64,000 nucleotides of DNA from Croceifilum oryzae (GCF_030814315.1 NZ_JAUSUV010000007.1:62001-126000), one strand, 5' to 3'. Counted from the first letter of the stretch, positions 9,800 through 17,096 are shown. Notes: generated by a model from the letters alone, not told the origin. Program-made: numbers and translations.

Positions 9800-10189
9800 A
9801 TGAAAATGAAAGTTGCTTCGCTCGTTTCAACGGCTATACTGGCTTTTAGTGCTGTCGTATCCGCTAATGGAGGAGACCGACAAGAGGTTCATCTTCACGA
9901 GGATCAATATTTTGTGAAATCGGATACTGTTAACGTACAGGATCAGGGAACCATTGAGATCAATATGCATAATCAGTCAGGGTGGTCAACCCATCCGAGG
10001 GTAGTGAGATACAAAGTTCTACATACAGATGATCAAGGAGATACGAGTGCTGTTGCGGATGGATATGTTCGTCTGAATGAGTCTAAGTCTTTTCAAAAGA
10101 AGGTTGGGAAAGGTAAGTATTCTTTGCAGTTAGTTTGTGAGAGACAAGTTTACGGATGTAATGCTACTGGAACGATTGAGAAGAAATAA
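9800..10189 (+). CDS. Small secreted protein, unknown function
   Basis: 129 aa. A signal peptide is clear: basic MKMK, hydrophobic core, and a cleavage-like AVVSA before NGG. The mature part of about 105 residues is polar, has two cysteines late in the chain (VCERQVYGC) that could form one disulfide, and looks beta-rich. ATG 9800 has GTGGAGGA upstream; an upstream TTG at 9764 is in frame but has no ribosome site. A similar small secreted gene follows. No known domain recognised. Confidence 0.7.
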   Translation: MKMKVASLVSTAILAFSAVVSANGGDRQEVHLHEDQYFVKSDTVNVQDQGTIEINMHNQSGWSTHPRVVRYKVLHTDDQGDTSAVADGYVRLNESKSFQKKVGKGKYSLQLVCERQVYGCNATGTIEKK

Positions 10190-10209
10190 TGGAATGGTGA
10201 TAAATGGTG

Positions 10210-10245
10210 AAAAACTTGAGTTCCTGTGCGGGTCTCAAGTTTTTT
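10210..10245 (+). terminator. Rho-independent terminator
   Basis: AAAAACTTGAG pairs with CTCAAGTTTTT, followed by a T run. Confidence 0.85.
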
Positions 10246-10349
10246 GCTGTTTTTTCCGACTCTTTTTCTGCAACTTTGCGAACTGTTTTAAAAGGATGTG
10301 ATTCATTATATTTGATAAGGGATTTATTTATAAATAGGGAGTGATTTAG

Positions 10350-10751
10350 ATGAAAAAGAAACTTGCGCAATTGGCAATGGGATGTTGTACCGTAATGGCT
10401 ATGGCAACGGGTGGACAAGCATTTGCTAGTGAGGATCCGGTTCCTTATGATCCGATTCTATATACGGGTAAAGATCATACTTGTACAAGAGCTGATATCC
10501 AGTTTAATGCTACGATCAAAAAAGAAGTAGCTGATAAAGGTGGAGTTGTATCTTTAATGGCTCCGTTCCTTTCTTCGAAGCCTCATGAAAGTATGCCAAC
10601 GAAGCTATTTTATGGTACGCATTTGTTTGCAGGTGCTGTTAAGGGTGAGATGGTAAACGGATCAGATAAATGGTATGTGGTTCACAACTGGTGGGCAGAT
10701 ACGTATATGCATTCTTCTAACTTTGAAGATAAGATTGAGTGTAATGAGTAG
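10350..10751 (+). CDS. Small secreted protein, unknown function
   Basis: 133 aa with an N-terminal export signal (MKKK, hydrophobic core, GGQAFASED cleavage region). The mature part is about 105 residues, with one cysteine near the start (HTCTRAD) and one near the end (KIECNE), compatible with a single disulfide, and an aromatic stretch WYVVHNWWADTY. ATG 10350 lies after AGGGAGTGA. It sits between its own terminators, so it is probably monocistronic. Not recognised; not clearly homologous to the preceding secreted gene beyond size and signal. Confidence 0.7.
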   Translation: MKKKLAQLAMGCCTVMAMATGGQAFASEDPVPYDPILYTGKDHTCTRADIQFNATIKKEVADKGGVVSLMAPFLSSKPHESMPTKLFYGTHLFAGAVKGEMVNGSDKWYVVHNWWADTYMHSSNFEDKIECNE

Positions 10752-10768
10752 GCTATTTGTATGATGTA

Positions 10769-10815
10769 AGAGCTATCGATGAGTAGAACGTTACTTATGG
10801 ATAGCTCTTTGTTTT
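10769..10815. terminator. Terminator between the secreted protein and SRPBCC genes
   Basis: AAGAGCTATC pairs with GATAGCTCTT around a 21-nt spacer, followed by TTGTTTT; positioned between convergent genes. Confidence 0.75.
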
Positions 10816-11251
10816 ACCGGGACTCGGCTACTTCCTTTAGTGCTTTCATTTGCTTTTGAAATATTTTCTTCATAAATCCACTGAATAATGTCCCCATTAC
10901 TCGGGCTAGGAAGGTATGAAAGGTTTGCGTACAAGTGTAGTGTAATCGAGTTCCGTTTGGGATCTCAGATAATTTATACGTAACATCTACGGAAAACATT
11001 TTGTTTCCTAAACGGATGGATAGCAGCTTTGGTTTTTCGTAGGCTAGGACTTCGCCATCATACTCCGCGATTCGTCCGCCTTCTTTTAGTTTTTGTTTAA
11101 ATTTGGTTCCGACTGGGTTTTCTGGATCAAATGTGCCTAGGTATGTAATTTTGACTAGTTCTTTCATCCAAAGTTTGGTTTTTTCTTCTTCATCGATGAA
11201 TTGAAAGACGTGTTCAATGGGGGCTTGGATCTCCATAGAGTGTGTGATCAT
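10814..11251 (-). CDS. SRPBCC (START-like) family protein
   Basis: 145-aa cytosolic protein with the SRPBCC/polyketide-cyclase-like fold pattern: an initial MEIQAPIEHVFQFI strand-helix, a charged middle, and a long amphipathic C-terminal helix. Such proteins form a hydrophobic cavity for lipids or small ligands; the substrate is not predictable. The open frame extends 69 codons upstream, but ATG 11251 is chosen because CGAAGGAGGAGG precedes it and the upstream part would run into a repeat element. Confidence 0.8.
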   Translation of the reverse strand: MITHSMEIQAPIEHVFQFIDEEEKTKLWMKELVKITYLGTFDPENPVGTKFKQKLKEGGRIAEYDGEVLAYEKPKLLSIRLGNKMFSVDVTYKLSEIPNGTRLHYTCTQTFHTFLARVMGTLFSGFMKKIFQKQMKALKEVAESR

Positions 11252-11364
11252 TTTACGCCTCCTCCTTCGTTTAGTTAGTAATTTGCGATTGTGGTATCTT
11301 TTTATACTCGGGTGTATGAAGTAGCAGGATGAAGTGAAATGGGGTATGTGGATGATCGGGGGCT

Positions 11365-11482
11365 GGGAGAGTCTATTCGACCACAGCTCAATACCGATCC
11401 AGCAGGGAAGGTGGGACTGTCCGCTCCGCAATCCGTAGCTAAGTAGGATCGCTAACATCGCAATGGGCGAATAGACTCTCCC
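11365..11482. repeat. Dispersed palindromic intergenic repeat, copy A (internally deleted)
   Basis: 118-bp element with perfect 15-bp terminal inverted repeats (GGGAGAGTCTATTCG and its complement). The interior matches copy B (25323-25515) on both sides but lacks the central roughly 85-bp hairpin block: GTCCGCTCCGC-ATCCGTAGCT is joined directly to AAGTAGGATCGCTAACATCGC. No reading frame of its own. It fills most of the gap between the SRPBCC gene and the peptide genes. Confidence 0.85.
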
Positions 11483-11509
11483 TTGCTTCTTTAATTAATC
11501 GGAATACGA

Positions 11510-11546
11510 TATAAAATAAAATAAAGTCAGTTAAATAAACTGACTT
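11510..11546 (-). terminator. Terminator of the peptide genes and XRE-TPR operon
   Basis: On the minus strand AAGTCAGTT pairs with AACTGACTTT, followed by a T-rich tail; it lies just after the third peptide. Confidence 0.85.
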
Positions 11547-11556
11547 CATCTCATGT

Positions 11557-11601
11557 TTAGCTATCAGGTGGATCGCCTAAGGTATTTTTTCTGAGGGTCA
11601 T
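11557..11601 (-). CDS. Third tandem mini-peptide (GDPP peptide 3)
   Basis: 14 codons reading MTLRKNTLGDPPDS then stop. Strong Shine-Dalgarno AGGAGGTG 7 bases before ATG. It shares RKN-x-x-GDPP with the other two peptides in this operon. No signal peptide, no hydrophobic stretch. Its place after an XRE-TPR regulator suggests a signal or effector peptide for that regulator (inference). It is the most diverged of the three (ends DS, not DG/EG). Confidence 0.7.
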   Translation of the reverse strand: MTLRKNTLGDPPDS

Positions 11602-11637
11602 CTTCTACACCTCCTAACTCCGCAAGAATTAGAAGCC

Positions 11638-11685
11638 TTAACCCTCAGGAGGGTCACCAATATTGTTTTTTCTAGTATTCATCAT
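11638..11685 (-). CDS. Second tandem mini-peptide (GDPP peptide 2)
   Basis: 15 codons reading MMNTRKNNIGDPPEG then stop, with AGGGGGTAGAAGTG ahead; either of the two adjacent ATGs could start it. The DNA from ribosome site to stop is a clear duplicate of the stretch encoding peptide 1, with many third-position differences (AAC/AAT, GTT/ATT, GAT/GAC, CCA/CCT), which points to selection on the amino acid sequence. Peptide 3 starts 36 bases beyond its stop. Confidence 0.75.
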   Translation of the reverse strand: MMNTRKNNIGDPPEG

Positions 11686-11717
11686 CACTTCTACCCCCTA
11701 GTTTATACCATAATAAT

Positions 11718-11762
11718 TTAGCCATCTGGTGGATCACCAACGTTGTTTTTTCTAGCATTCAT
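11718..11762 (-). CDS. First mini-peptide, nested in the 3' end of the regulator gene (GDPP peptide 1)
   Basis: 14 codons reading MNARKNNVGDPPDG then stop. It is in the same frame as the XRE-TPR regulator and shares its stop codon, but has its own ATG with AGGGGGTGA 8 bases ahead, matching the ribosome site of peptide 2. It may be made by internal initiation, exist only as the regulator's tail, or both. The close match to the free-standing peptides 2 and 3 argues that a separate peptide is meant. Confidence 0.6.
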   Translation of the reverse strand: MNARKNNVGDPPDG

Positions 11763-13157
11763 GTCTTCTTCACCCCCTGCGCAGACCTCTTTTAACGATT
11801 TTCTTACATTGGAACGGAAGAAATTAAGTGCGTATTTCTCGAATTGTGGATCGCCATTGGCATCTAAACAATGCCCTAAGAGTAGATTCAATCGTTCTAC
11901 TTGATCAGTGAAAGCATGGCGTTCAGCTAATGATAATGCTTCTTTTAAGAGGGAAATAGCCTGTTCAAAATTACCATGTTCCACGTAGCATTTTCCTAAT
12001 GAAATTAATGCTTCAGTTTCCCAGTAGGCATCATCAATTTCTCGACTATAGCGGACTGCTTTTTTAAAAGCAGTCACAGCCAAGTGCATTTCATTACGTT
12101 TATCGTACAACATTCCTAATTGCGTGTAAATATAAGCGAGAAGGTATTTCCTTTGAATATGCTTTTCCAACATTAAGGCAGTTTCAAAGCAAATTTGAGC
12201 AAGATTGAGTTTATTGGATTCCATGTAGATGCTTCCTAAGGTGGTAAATAACTCGCAGGATCGTTCATACATCTTGTCCAGACGGGCAATTTCAATTCCC
12301 TTTAAAGCATATTGGATTGCTAGAGTCCGTTTGTTTACTTTGGTAAGGGTGGAAGCATGCAACTCATAGATATTTAGATTAATTAAGTTGCTTTCGCTCA
12401 ACGGAAAGTGGAACTCTCTTTCTTCATCAAGAGTATTAGTAATCTCTTCTAGATTGAGTAGAGCGTCTTCCCAGCGTTTTAATTTTTGGTTGTAAATAAC
12501 TTGAGCAATCAATATCAACTGTTTAAAATACCGACGTTCTCCTTCTGAATGAAAATATTGAAGGGCATCTTTCGAATATTTGATTGCTTGGTGTAGATTG
12601 TTCTGATGATGTTCAATACGACTTAATTCATAATAGCAGGCTGTTTTTAGGTTGCCTTCTAATTTCTCTGGATGTCTTTGATTTATTAATTGAATAGAGT
12701 CAAAAAGGTTCTTGTGCGCCTTTTTCCAATTGCGCTTTTTGGCATATGCTATTCCACGCAAGTAATGGATATCGACTTGCAAAGGATTTTCATTCGCAAC
12801 TTTTAAATCAGTCAATTTTCTAAGACCTTCGTTCGGGTCAACCAGTAAAATAATATTCTCCACTGAGATTAACCGCAAACGAATTTCCTCTTCTTCTGTT
12901 GTATTGACTGTTTGGTTTTCAAGTGGTTGGAACGATGATTGCCGAAAGCGTGAGACATCTTCTAGTGTCAGGTCAAGTTGCTGTAAAATCAGGGATAGAT
13001 GTCCCTCATTAATGGTCTGTTTCCCTTTTTCATAACTACATACGGTTGAAGCAGATAGCTTTCCTCGAATCGCCAAGTCGTTCTGGCGCTTTCTTTTTGC
13101 CTTTCTCGCTTTTGTTAGAAACTTCCCTAACTCAATACGATCCCATTGGTTGTTCAT
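11718..13157 (-). CDS. XRE-type regulator with TPR domain (RRNPP-like)
   Basis: 479 aa. Residues about 8-65 form an XRE helix-turn-helix (LGKFLTKARKAKRKRQNDLA, then LSASTVCSYEKGKQTI). From about 90 to 460 the chain is a run of TPR-like helix pairs (for example AYIYTQLGMLYDKRNEMHLAVTAFKKAV and ETEALISLGKCYVEHGNFEQAISLLKEAL in two adjacent units). This is the layout of peptide-sensing RRNPP regulators such as PlcR, NprR and Rgg. ATG 13157 follows AAAGGAGAG. The last 14 residues equal peptide 1. Three mini-peptides follow in the same transcript. Targets are unknown; the divergent genes from 13408 on are the obvious candidates. Confidence 0.88.
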   Translation of the reverse strand: MNNQWDRIELGKFLTKARKAKRKRQNDLAIRGKLSASTVCSYEKGKQTINEGHLSLILQQLDLTLEDVSRFRQSSFQPLENQTVNTTEEEEIRLRLISVENIILLVDPNEGLRKLTDLKVANENPLQVDIHYLRGIAYAKKRNWKKAHKNLFDSIQLINQRHPEKLEGNLKTACYYELSRIEHHQNNLHQAIKYSKDALQYFHSEGERRYFKQLILIAQVIYNQKLKRWEDALLNLEEITNTLDEEREFHFPLSESNLINLNIYELHASTLTKVNKRTLAIQYALKGIEIARLDKMYERSCELFTTLGSIYMESNKLNLAQICFETALMLEKHIQRKYLLAYIYTQLGMLYDKRNEMHLAVTAFKKAVRYSREIDDAYWETEALISLGKCYVEHGNFEQAISLLKEALSLAERHAFTDQVERLNLLLGHCLDANGDPQFEKYALNFFRSNVRKSLKEVCAGGEEDMNARKNNVGDPPDG

Positions 13158-13407
13158 CGCGTAATCTCTCCTTTCAGAAAAAAATTTTTGTCGATTTATG
13201 CTTATCGCTACTCAAATTCGCTTTCGATTTGCGAATACCTTCTGTAATTGTCTATTAATTCGGTGACATATCTAACAGCTTTCTCTTGTAACCCCGAAAA
13301 AATCCCGTGGATTGGGTGGATTTTAGACATTTGACTATTTTATCTGAAAATTATAAATTAACTTTGAAAAGTGGATGTATTTGCTATCAACATAGGAGGT
13401 GCTTGGT
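13158..13407. promoter_or_regulatory. Divergent promoter region of the regulator and the 13.4-kb gene group
   Basis: 250 bases with no gene. Toward the plus-strand genes, TTGACT at about 13337 with TATAAA 15 or TAAATT 17 bases later is a possible sigma-A promoter. No operator could be singled out. Confidence 0.4.
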
Positions 13408-13647
13408 TTGCTATCTATTCAAGTTGAAGGGCAGAAGGTAGAGCATGTAATCAGATACGCGAAAGATGACAACGAACAAAAGAAGGTTCAGATTTCGATA
13501 TTTTACGAACCGGAGCCTGTGTACCACAAAGTCGTCTTACACACGACGGATGATGAGAAGTTGATGATCCCAATGAATCATATTACCTTTGTCCAGTCGA
13601 ATGGTAAGTCGGTGATTAAAGGGAAGTCATATGATATTTTCACGTGA
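13408..13647 (+). CDS. Small unknown protein
   Basis: 79 aa from TTG 13408, 7 bases after AGGAGGT; a GTG at 13399 overlaps the ribosome site and is less likely. The protein is beta-strand-like with alternating hydrophobic and charged residues, no signal peptide, no cysteine. First gene of a tight plus-strand group (15 bases before the next). Not recognised. Confidence 0.6.
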   Translation: MLSIQVEGQKVEHVIRYAKDDNEQKKVQISIFYEPEPVYHKVVLHTTDDEKLMIPMNHITFVQSNGKSVIKGKSYDIFT

Positions 13648-13662
13648 AAGGGGGCGCTATCT

Positions 13663-13929
13663 GTGAATCATTCTTCGAAAATCCCCATTCATCTCTTTAC
13701 CATCTACGCGATTGTAAGACCGAATCGAGATATCCATTATGCGCAGATTGTGTGTGACGGTGTTGAAATCAATTTGCCTGATATGGTGTTGGAGATAAAC
13801 AGCGATTTAGCTTGCAGTTGTGGTAATTTGATTAATCCAGATGTTTCGATCCATCAGTGTCCACAGTGTCGAAAGCGTTCGTTGCCTAGTATTCAAAATA
13901 TGAAAGGAGGCGATTATCCTACTAGCTAG
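13663..13929 (+). CDS. Small protein with cysteine-rich zinc-ribbon-like end
   Basis: 88 aa from GTG 13663 behind AAAGGGGG. The N-terminal part (about 1-45) is beta-like; the C-terminal part carries CSCGN and CPQCRK, a pattern like a treble-clef or zinc ribbon. The spacing CxC-x14-CxxC is seen directly; zinc binding is inferred. Lies between the small gene and the methyltransferase and is probably co-transcribed. Function unknown; metal sensing or a scaffold role are both possible. Confidence 0.6.
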   Translation: MNHSSKIPIHLFTIYAIVRPNRDIHYAQIVCDGVEINLPDMVLEINSDLACSCGNLINPDVSIHQCPQCRKRSLPSIQNMKGGDYPTS

Positions 13930-13962
13930 CCGAATCATCATTTTTCATTAAGGAGGATGTTC

Positions 13963-14925
13963 ATGGAAGTAGGACAAGCAATGGAGAGAATAAACGAGGA
14001 TTTCTATGTAAAACAAAATGGAAAAGTTATTCAACAGTCTACAGCTCGATTTGCTATACAGGGTGATTTAGAGCTACTAGATGTGGAGGAAGGAAACAAG
14101 GTCCTAGAATTAGGAACGGGTTCGGGTTATACTGCGGCTCTTTTGCTGGAATTGATAGGAGAGTCGGGGAAGCTTGTATCCCTTGATATAGAGCCAAGTT
14201 TAACGGAACGAGCGAGAGGAATGTTTGTTGGACGGAATGTTGAGTTTCATGTGCAAGATGGTAGATTAGGCTGGGCGGAGGGAGCCCCTTATGATCGGAT
14301 TGTAGCTTGGGCAACACCAGATAAAATGCCCGAAGCATGGGTGGAGCAACTAGCTGAAGGTGGGATTCTAGTTTCCTCTTTTCTTATGTCGGATATGGCT
14401 GATTCGATGGTGACAACCCAGTTTCGAAAAGAACAAGGAGTGCTTGTAGGAGAGAATATTGAGCGTGGATCTTATATCTCGATGAGAGAAAATCCAGCTG
14501 ACTATGATCTCTTAGGTCCTGCTATGGATGCTGATTTTGCCGAAAGGGGGATAGATCGAGAGATATTCTGGTTTAGTACAGATGACCCATCCCTCGATTC
14601 GAAAGAACAGTTCCTCTTGATGAAAAAAGCGGAGTATCAAGAACAAATTTTGGCGGAAACAGAGTATGAAGATTTTCGTGTCTACTTTCTGTGGAAGCGA
14701 GAAAAGGGTAGATTTACAGGCTCAACGGGCGAAAGATCTGGATTTGGAATGGTTTCTGATGGATTAGCTTATGTAGATCGGCATGGAAAAGCCTATTCTA
14801 CGAGTCAACCAGCTCTGTTGCATCTTAAGAAGTTTGTAGAGAAGTGGCTAGCAGAAGGAAAAATTGGCTGGAAGGATATGAAGCCAGTTCTCCGAGGAAC
14901 ACGAGTTATTTTAGAGAGAAAGTAA
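13963..14925 (+). CDS. PCMT-like SAM-dependent methyltransferase
   Basis: 320 aa. The N-terminal half is a Rossmann methyltransferase of the protein-L-isoaspartate O-methyltransferase type: VLELGTGSGYTAALLLELIG (motif I), VSLDIEPSL (motif II), NVEFHVQDG, and PYDRIVAWATP in place of the usual ...TAAP. The C-terminal 130 residues have no counterpart in housekeeping Pcm, as in the group of PCMT-like enzymes that act on peptides in RiPP clusters. ATG 13963 is 6 bases after AAGGAGG; ATG 13957 overlaps that site. Substrate unknown; a protein or peptide target is inferred. Confidence 0.8.
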   Translation: MEVGQAMERINEDFYVKQNGKVIQQSTARFAIQGDLELLDVEEGNKVLELGTGSGYTAALLLELIGESGKLVSLDIEPSLTERARGMFVGRNVEFHVQDGRLGWAEGAPYDRIVAWATPDKMPEAWVEQLAEGGILVSSFLMSDMADSMVTTQFRKEQGVLVGENIERGSYISMRENPADYDLLGPAMDADFAERGIDREIFWFSTDDPSLDSKEQFLLMKKAEYQEQILAETEYEDFRVYFLWKREKGRFTGSTGERSGFGMVSDGLAYVDRHGKAYSTSQPALLHLKKFVEKWLAEGKIGWKDMKPVLRGTRVILERK

Positions 14926-15036
14926 TGGAAAGTAAGAACCAACTACTTTGAACTGCTGACTGATCCTATCTCAGGTGTGTGAATATGGATTTATTTGCAT
15001 ACCTGATAAATAATATTTAAGAGATGGAGTGATTTT

Positions 15037-16149
15037 ATGTCCATTCAGCGCTTAGATAATGTCTTTTATCCCCTCGGCGGAATGGGGTATTTAGTAAAAA
15101 ATATTTCTGATCTTTTCCAAGAAAAAGTTAAAGGTAAGGGTTCCATCCGCCTTTGTTTTTCAGCTCAACCTAATAGCTATCCTCATTTAGGTACAGTGAT
15201 GTCAATAATGGTTCTTTTTGCAATCGGCGAACATTTAAGGGAAAGGCTTAATATCCCTGTTTACATGCAATTTGATAAAGGTGAGCATTGTATTGGCGAT
15301 AAGAAGATTGTCGATGGAGTTGTCTATTCAAAGAGTCTAGAAGATGTAGACATGGGTGGTATATCTAAAGCAGATTTTTACATGAAATCCTTTAATCAAA
15401 TATTTACGAGGCTTTCAGAATGGAGTTCAATCCCCTATAAAGTGAAAAACTATAGGGAATTACAGGGAGAACCATTTGTTCGGGGAACACTCCTCAATAT
15501 TTTGAGAAGAGGAAAATATATTATCCCTATCATTAGTCCTTCAGAGCGTAAGTTTCATTTACGCTTCCCATGCCCGATCTGTAAATACTCGGATAAACAT
15601 GGGCATTACCAAGAAATAGAATTCCGCGATTTTAATTCAGTGCAATTAGTGAGTAATTGCTTTGAACACGGTAAGCATTCTATAGTTATTAGTGAGGAAA
15701 ATGAAGATTTTTTTGATATTAATACAGCTTTGTATGATCTATTGTTAGGTGCTTATTTGATTGAAACAGATCGTGAGGAGAAAACGGTAAGTATTATGAT
15801 AGATGGAGGGGATTATGCTGGAGTTTGGCCTATGCTCGTACACAGTGAAGCCCTGTTAGAGCTAGGCTTTCATTCAATCCCAAATCGTCTATTTGCTCCT
15901 TTAATATTAGATTGGTCAGGTGCAAAGTTTTCAAAATCACTTTATGTCAAACATGGTGCATACAGTTATCTTCCTAAAGGCTTACTTGATTTTTCACAAT
16001 TTGAAAAGGATTACGGGAGCAAGGGGTTTGATCGATTGTGGATAGAAGCCAGAGAGTGGGCCAATGATCCTGTAAAGTTTTTCAGAAACTATTCAATGGA
16101 CTATTTCAATCTCATTCTGAATCAAAAGGAGAATTATCTTGAAGACTAA
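15037..16149 (+). CDS. Class I aminoacyl-tRNA synthetase-like protein
   Basis: 370 aa with the two signatures of class I synthetases in diverged form: HLGT (HIGH-like) in SYPHLGTVMSIMVL near residue 50, and SGAKFSKS (KMSKS-like) near residue 300. A CPIC and later Cys/His residues suggest a small zinc knuckle in the middle, and MIDGGDYAGVW lies in the second half of the Rossmann fold. There is no anticodon-binding domain and it is much shorter than LysRS-I or GluRS, so it is probably a stand-alone adenylating or aminoacylating paralogue rather than a housekeeping enzyme. Its end overlaps the ASCH gene by 11 bases. Confidence 0.75.
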   Translation: MSIQRLDNVFYPLGGMGYLVKNISDLFQEKVKGKGSIRLCFSAQPNSYPHLGTVMSIMVLFAIGEHLRERLNIPVYMQFDKGEHCIGDKKIVDGVVYSKSLEDVDMGGISKADFYMKSFNQIFTRLSEWSSIPYKVKNYRELQGEPFVRGTLLNILRRGKYIIPIISPSERKFHLRFPCPICKYSDKHGHYQEIEFRDFNSVQLVSNCFEHGKHSIVISEENEDFFDINTALYDLLLGAYLIETDREEKTVSIMIDGGDYAGVWPMLVHSEALLELGFHSIPNRLFAPLILDWSGAKFSKSLYVKHGAYSYLPKGLLDFSQFEKDYGSKGFDRLWIEAREWANDPVKFFRNYSMDYFNLILNQKENYLED

Positions 16150-16585
16150 AAAGCCTTTCATATTGTTAAGTTTAGACAAGCTGTACTTTGAAGAAATCAA
16201 GAGTGGTACTAAGAAATATGAGTTTAGAAAGAAATATCTTAATGTTCCTTCTACAGCATTTATTTACTGTCCATCTCCTGATCAAAAAATAAGAGGGGTG
16301 GTACAGTTCGATACTCCTATTATTGGTTCGCCCGAGGAGATCTCGTTAATCTCACAGGAATCAACCGGTGAAGGAGATCTCACTGCCGAGTACTTAAAAG
16401 GAAAGAAACAAGGCTATGCCATACCTGTTATGGGATGGGAAGAGATTACTCCTCTTTCCTTGCATGAATTAAGATTTCACTTTCCAAACTTTGTACCGCC
16501 CCAATCATACTATCGCTTGGATCATAAACCTGATTTGCTAGAGTTTCTTTTGAGTTCACGAATTGTAGAACACGAAGGGATTTGA
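16139..16585 (+). CDS. ASCH-domain protein
   Basis: 148 aa, starting at TTG 16139 behind AAGGAGAA inside the end of the synthetase-like gene, so translation of the two is coupled. The N-terminal LLSLDKLYFEEIKSGTKKYE, then FRKKY, is the start of an ASCH (YqfB/ASC-1-like) domain, a PUA-like fold proposed to bind RNA and in some members to cleave or deacetylate. Conserved Lys and Glu of the K-YE-R pattern are present. Coupling to a tRNA-synthetase-like enzyme supports an RNA-linked role (inference). A broken near-copy lies at 18064. Confidence 0.78.
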   Translation: MKTKKPFILLSLDKLYFEEIKSGTKKYEFRKKYLNVPSTAFIYCPSPDQKIRGVVQFDTPIIGSPEEISLISQESTGEGDLTAEYLKGKKQGYAIPVMGWEEITPLSLHELRFHFPNFVPPQSYYRLDHKPDLLEFLLSSRIVEHEGI

Positions 16586-16595
16586 GGTGTAGTGT

Positions 16596-17096
16596 ATGGA
16601 GTTTGTGATTAGAAAGTCATTTCCGTATGAAGAAGACATGTTTATTAAGCTATTGTCTGGATTGTTGGATTTTAATAAGAAGCATAGTACATCTGATCCT
16701 GATTTTATTCAGATTTTGAATTTTAGAAAGCAAATGGCAAAAGATCTATTTGGAAATCAAGATGACAAGAATGTTATATTCTTTGCTCTTACAGAAGGCT
16801 TAGCAATTGGCTTTCTTCGTGCTCATATATATGTGCCTGACTACACAACTGATATCGTAGCGGAAAGGGCTGGTAATATTGATGAACTGTATATCGACGA
16901 GAAGTTCAGAGGGAAAAATGTTGGTCAAATGCTGTTAGATGAAGCTTGTACTTGGATGATGAACAGTGGGGCTATGGATGTAACCCTGCAAATGTATGGA
17001 TGGAATACATTTGCAGCAACTTTTTATCGAAGACAAGGCTTTCAAACGTTGGATATAAGGCTGAAACGGAAGCTAACACTTACAGAGCGTGCATAA
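16596..17096 (+). CDS. GNAT-family N-acetyltransferase
   Basis: 166 aa. The acetyl-CoA loop EKFRGKNVGQMLLDEA and the preceding strand GNIDELYID match GNAT motif A, with a later FAATFYRRQGF as motif B, typical of aminoglycoside- or amino-acid-type acetyltransferases. ATG 16596 lies 10 bases after the ASCH gene, so the two are probably co-transcribed. The acceptor substrate cannot be read from sequence; a product or toxin linked to the neighbouring synthetase-like enzyme would fit. Confidence 0.88.
   Translation: MEFVIRKSFPYEEDMFIKLLSGLLDFNKKHSTSDPDFIQILNFRKQMAKDLFGNQDDKNVIFFALTEGLAIGFLRAHIYVPDYTTDIVAERAGNIDELYIDEKFRGKNVGQMLLDEACTWMMNSGAMDVTLQMYGWNTFAATFYRRQGFQTLDIRLKRKLTLTERA

Noticed and set aside
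11252-11458. 69-codon N-terminal extension of the SRPBCC protein
   Set aside because: It would read through repeat copy A; a strong ribosome site marks ATG 11251 instead.
11557-11762. The three mini-peptides as a CRISPR-like or simple DNA repeat
   Set aside because: Spacing is unequal, each unit has a ribosome site, start and stop, and differences fall mostly at synonymous positions, so coding repeats fit better.
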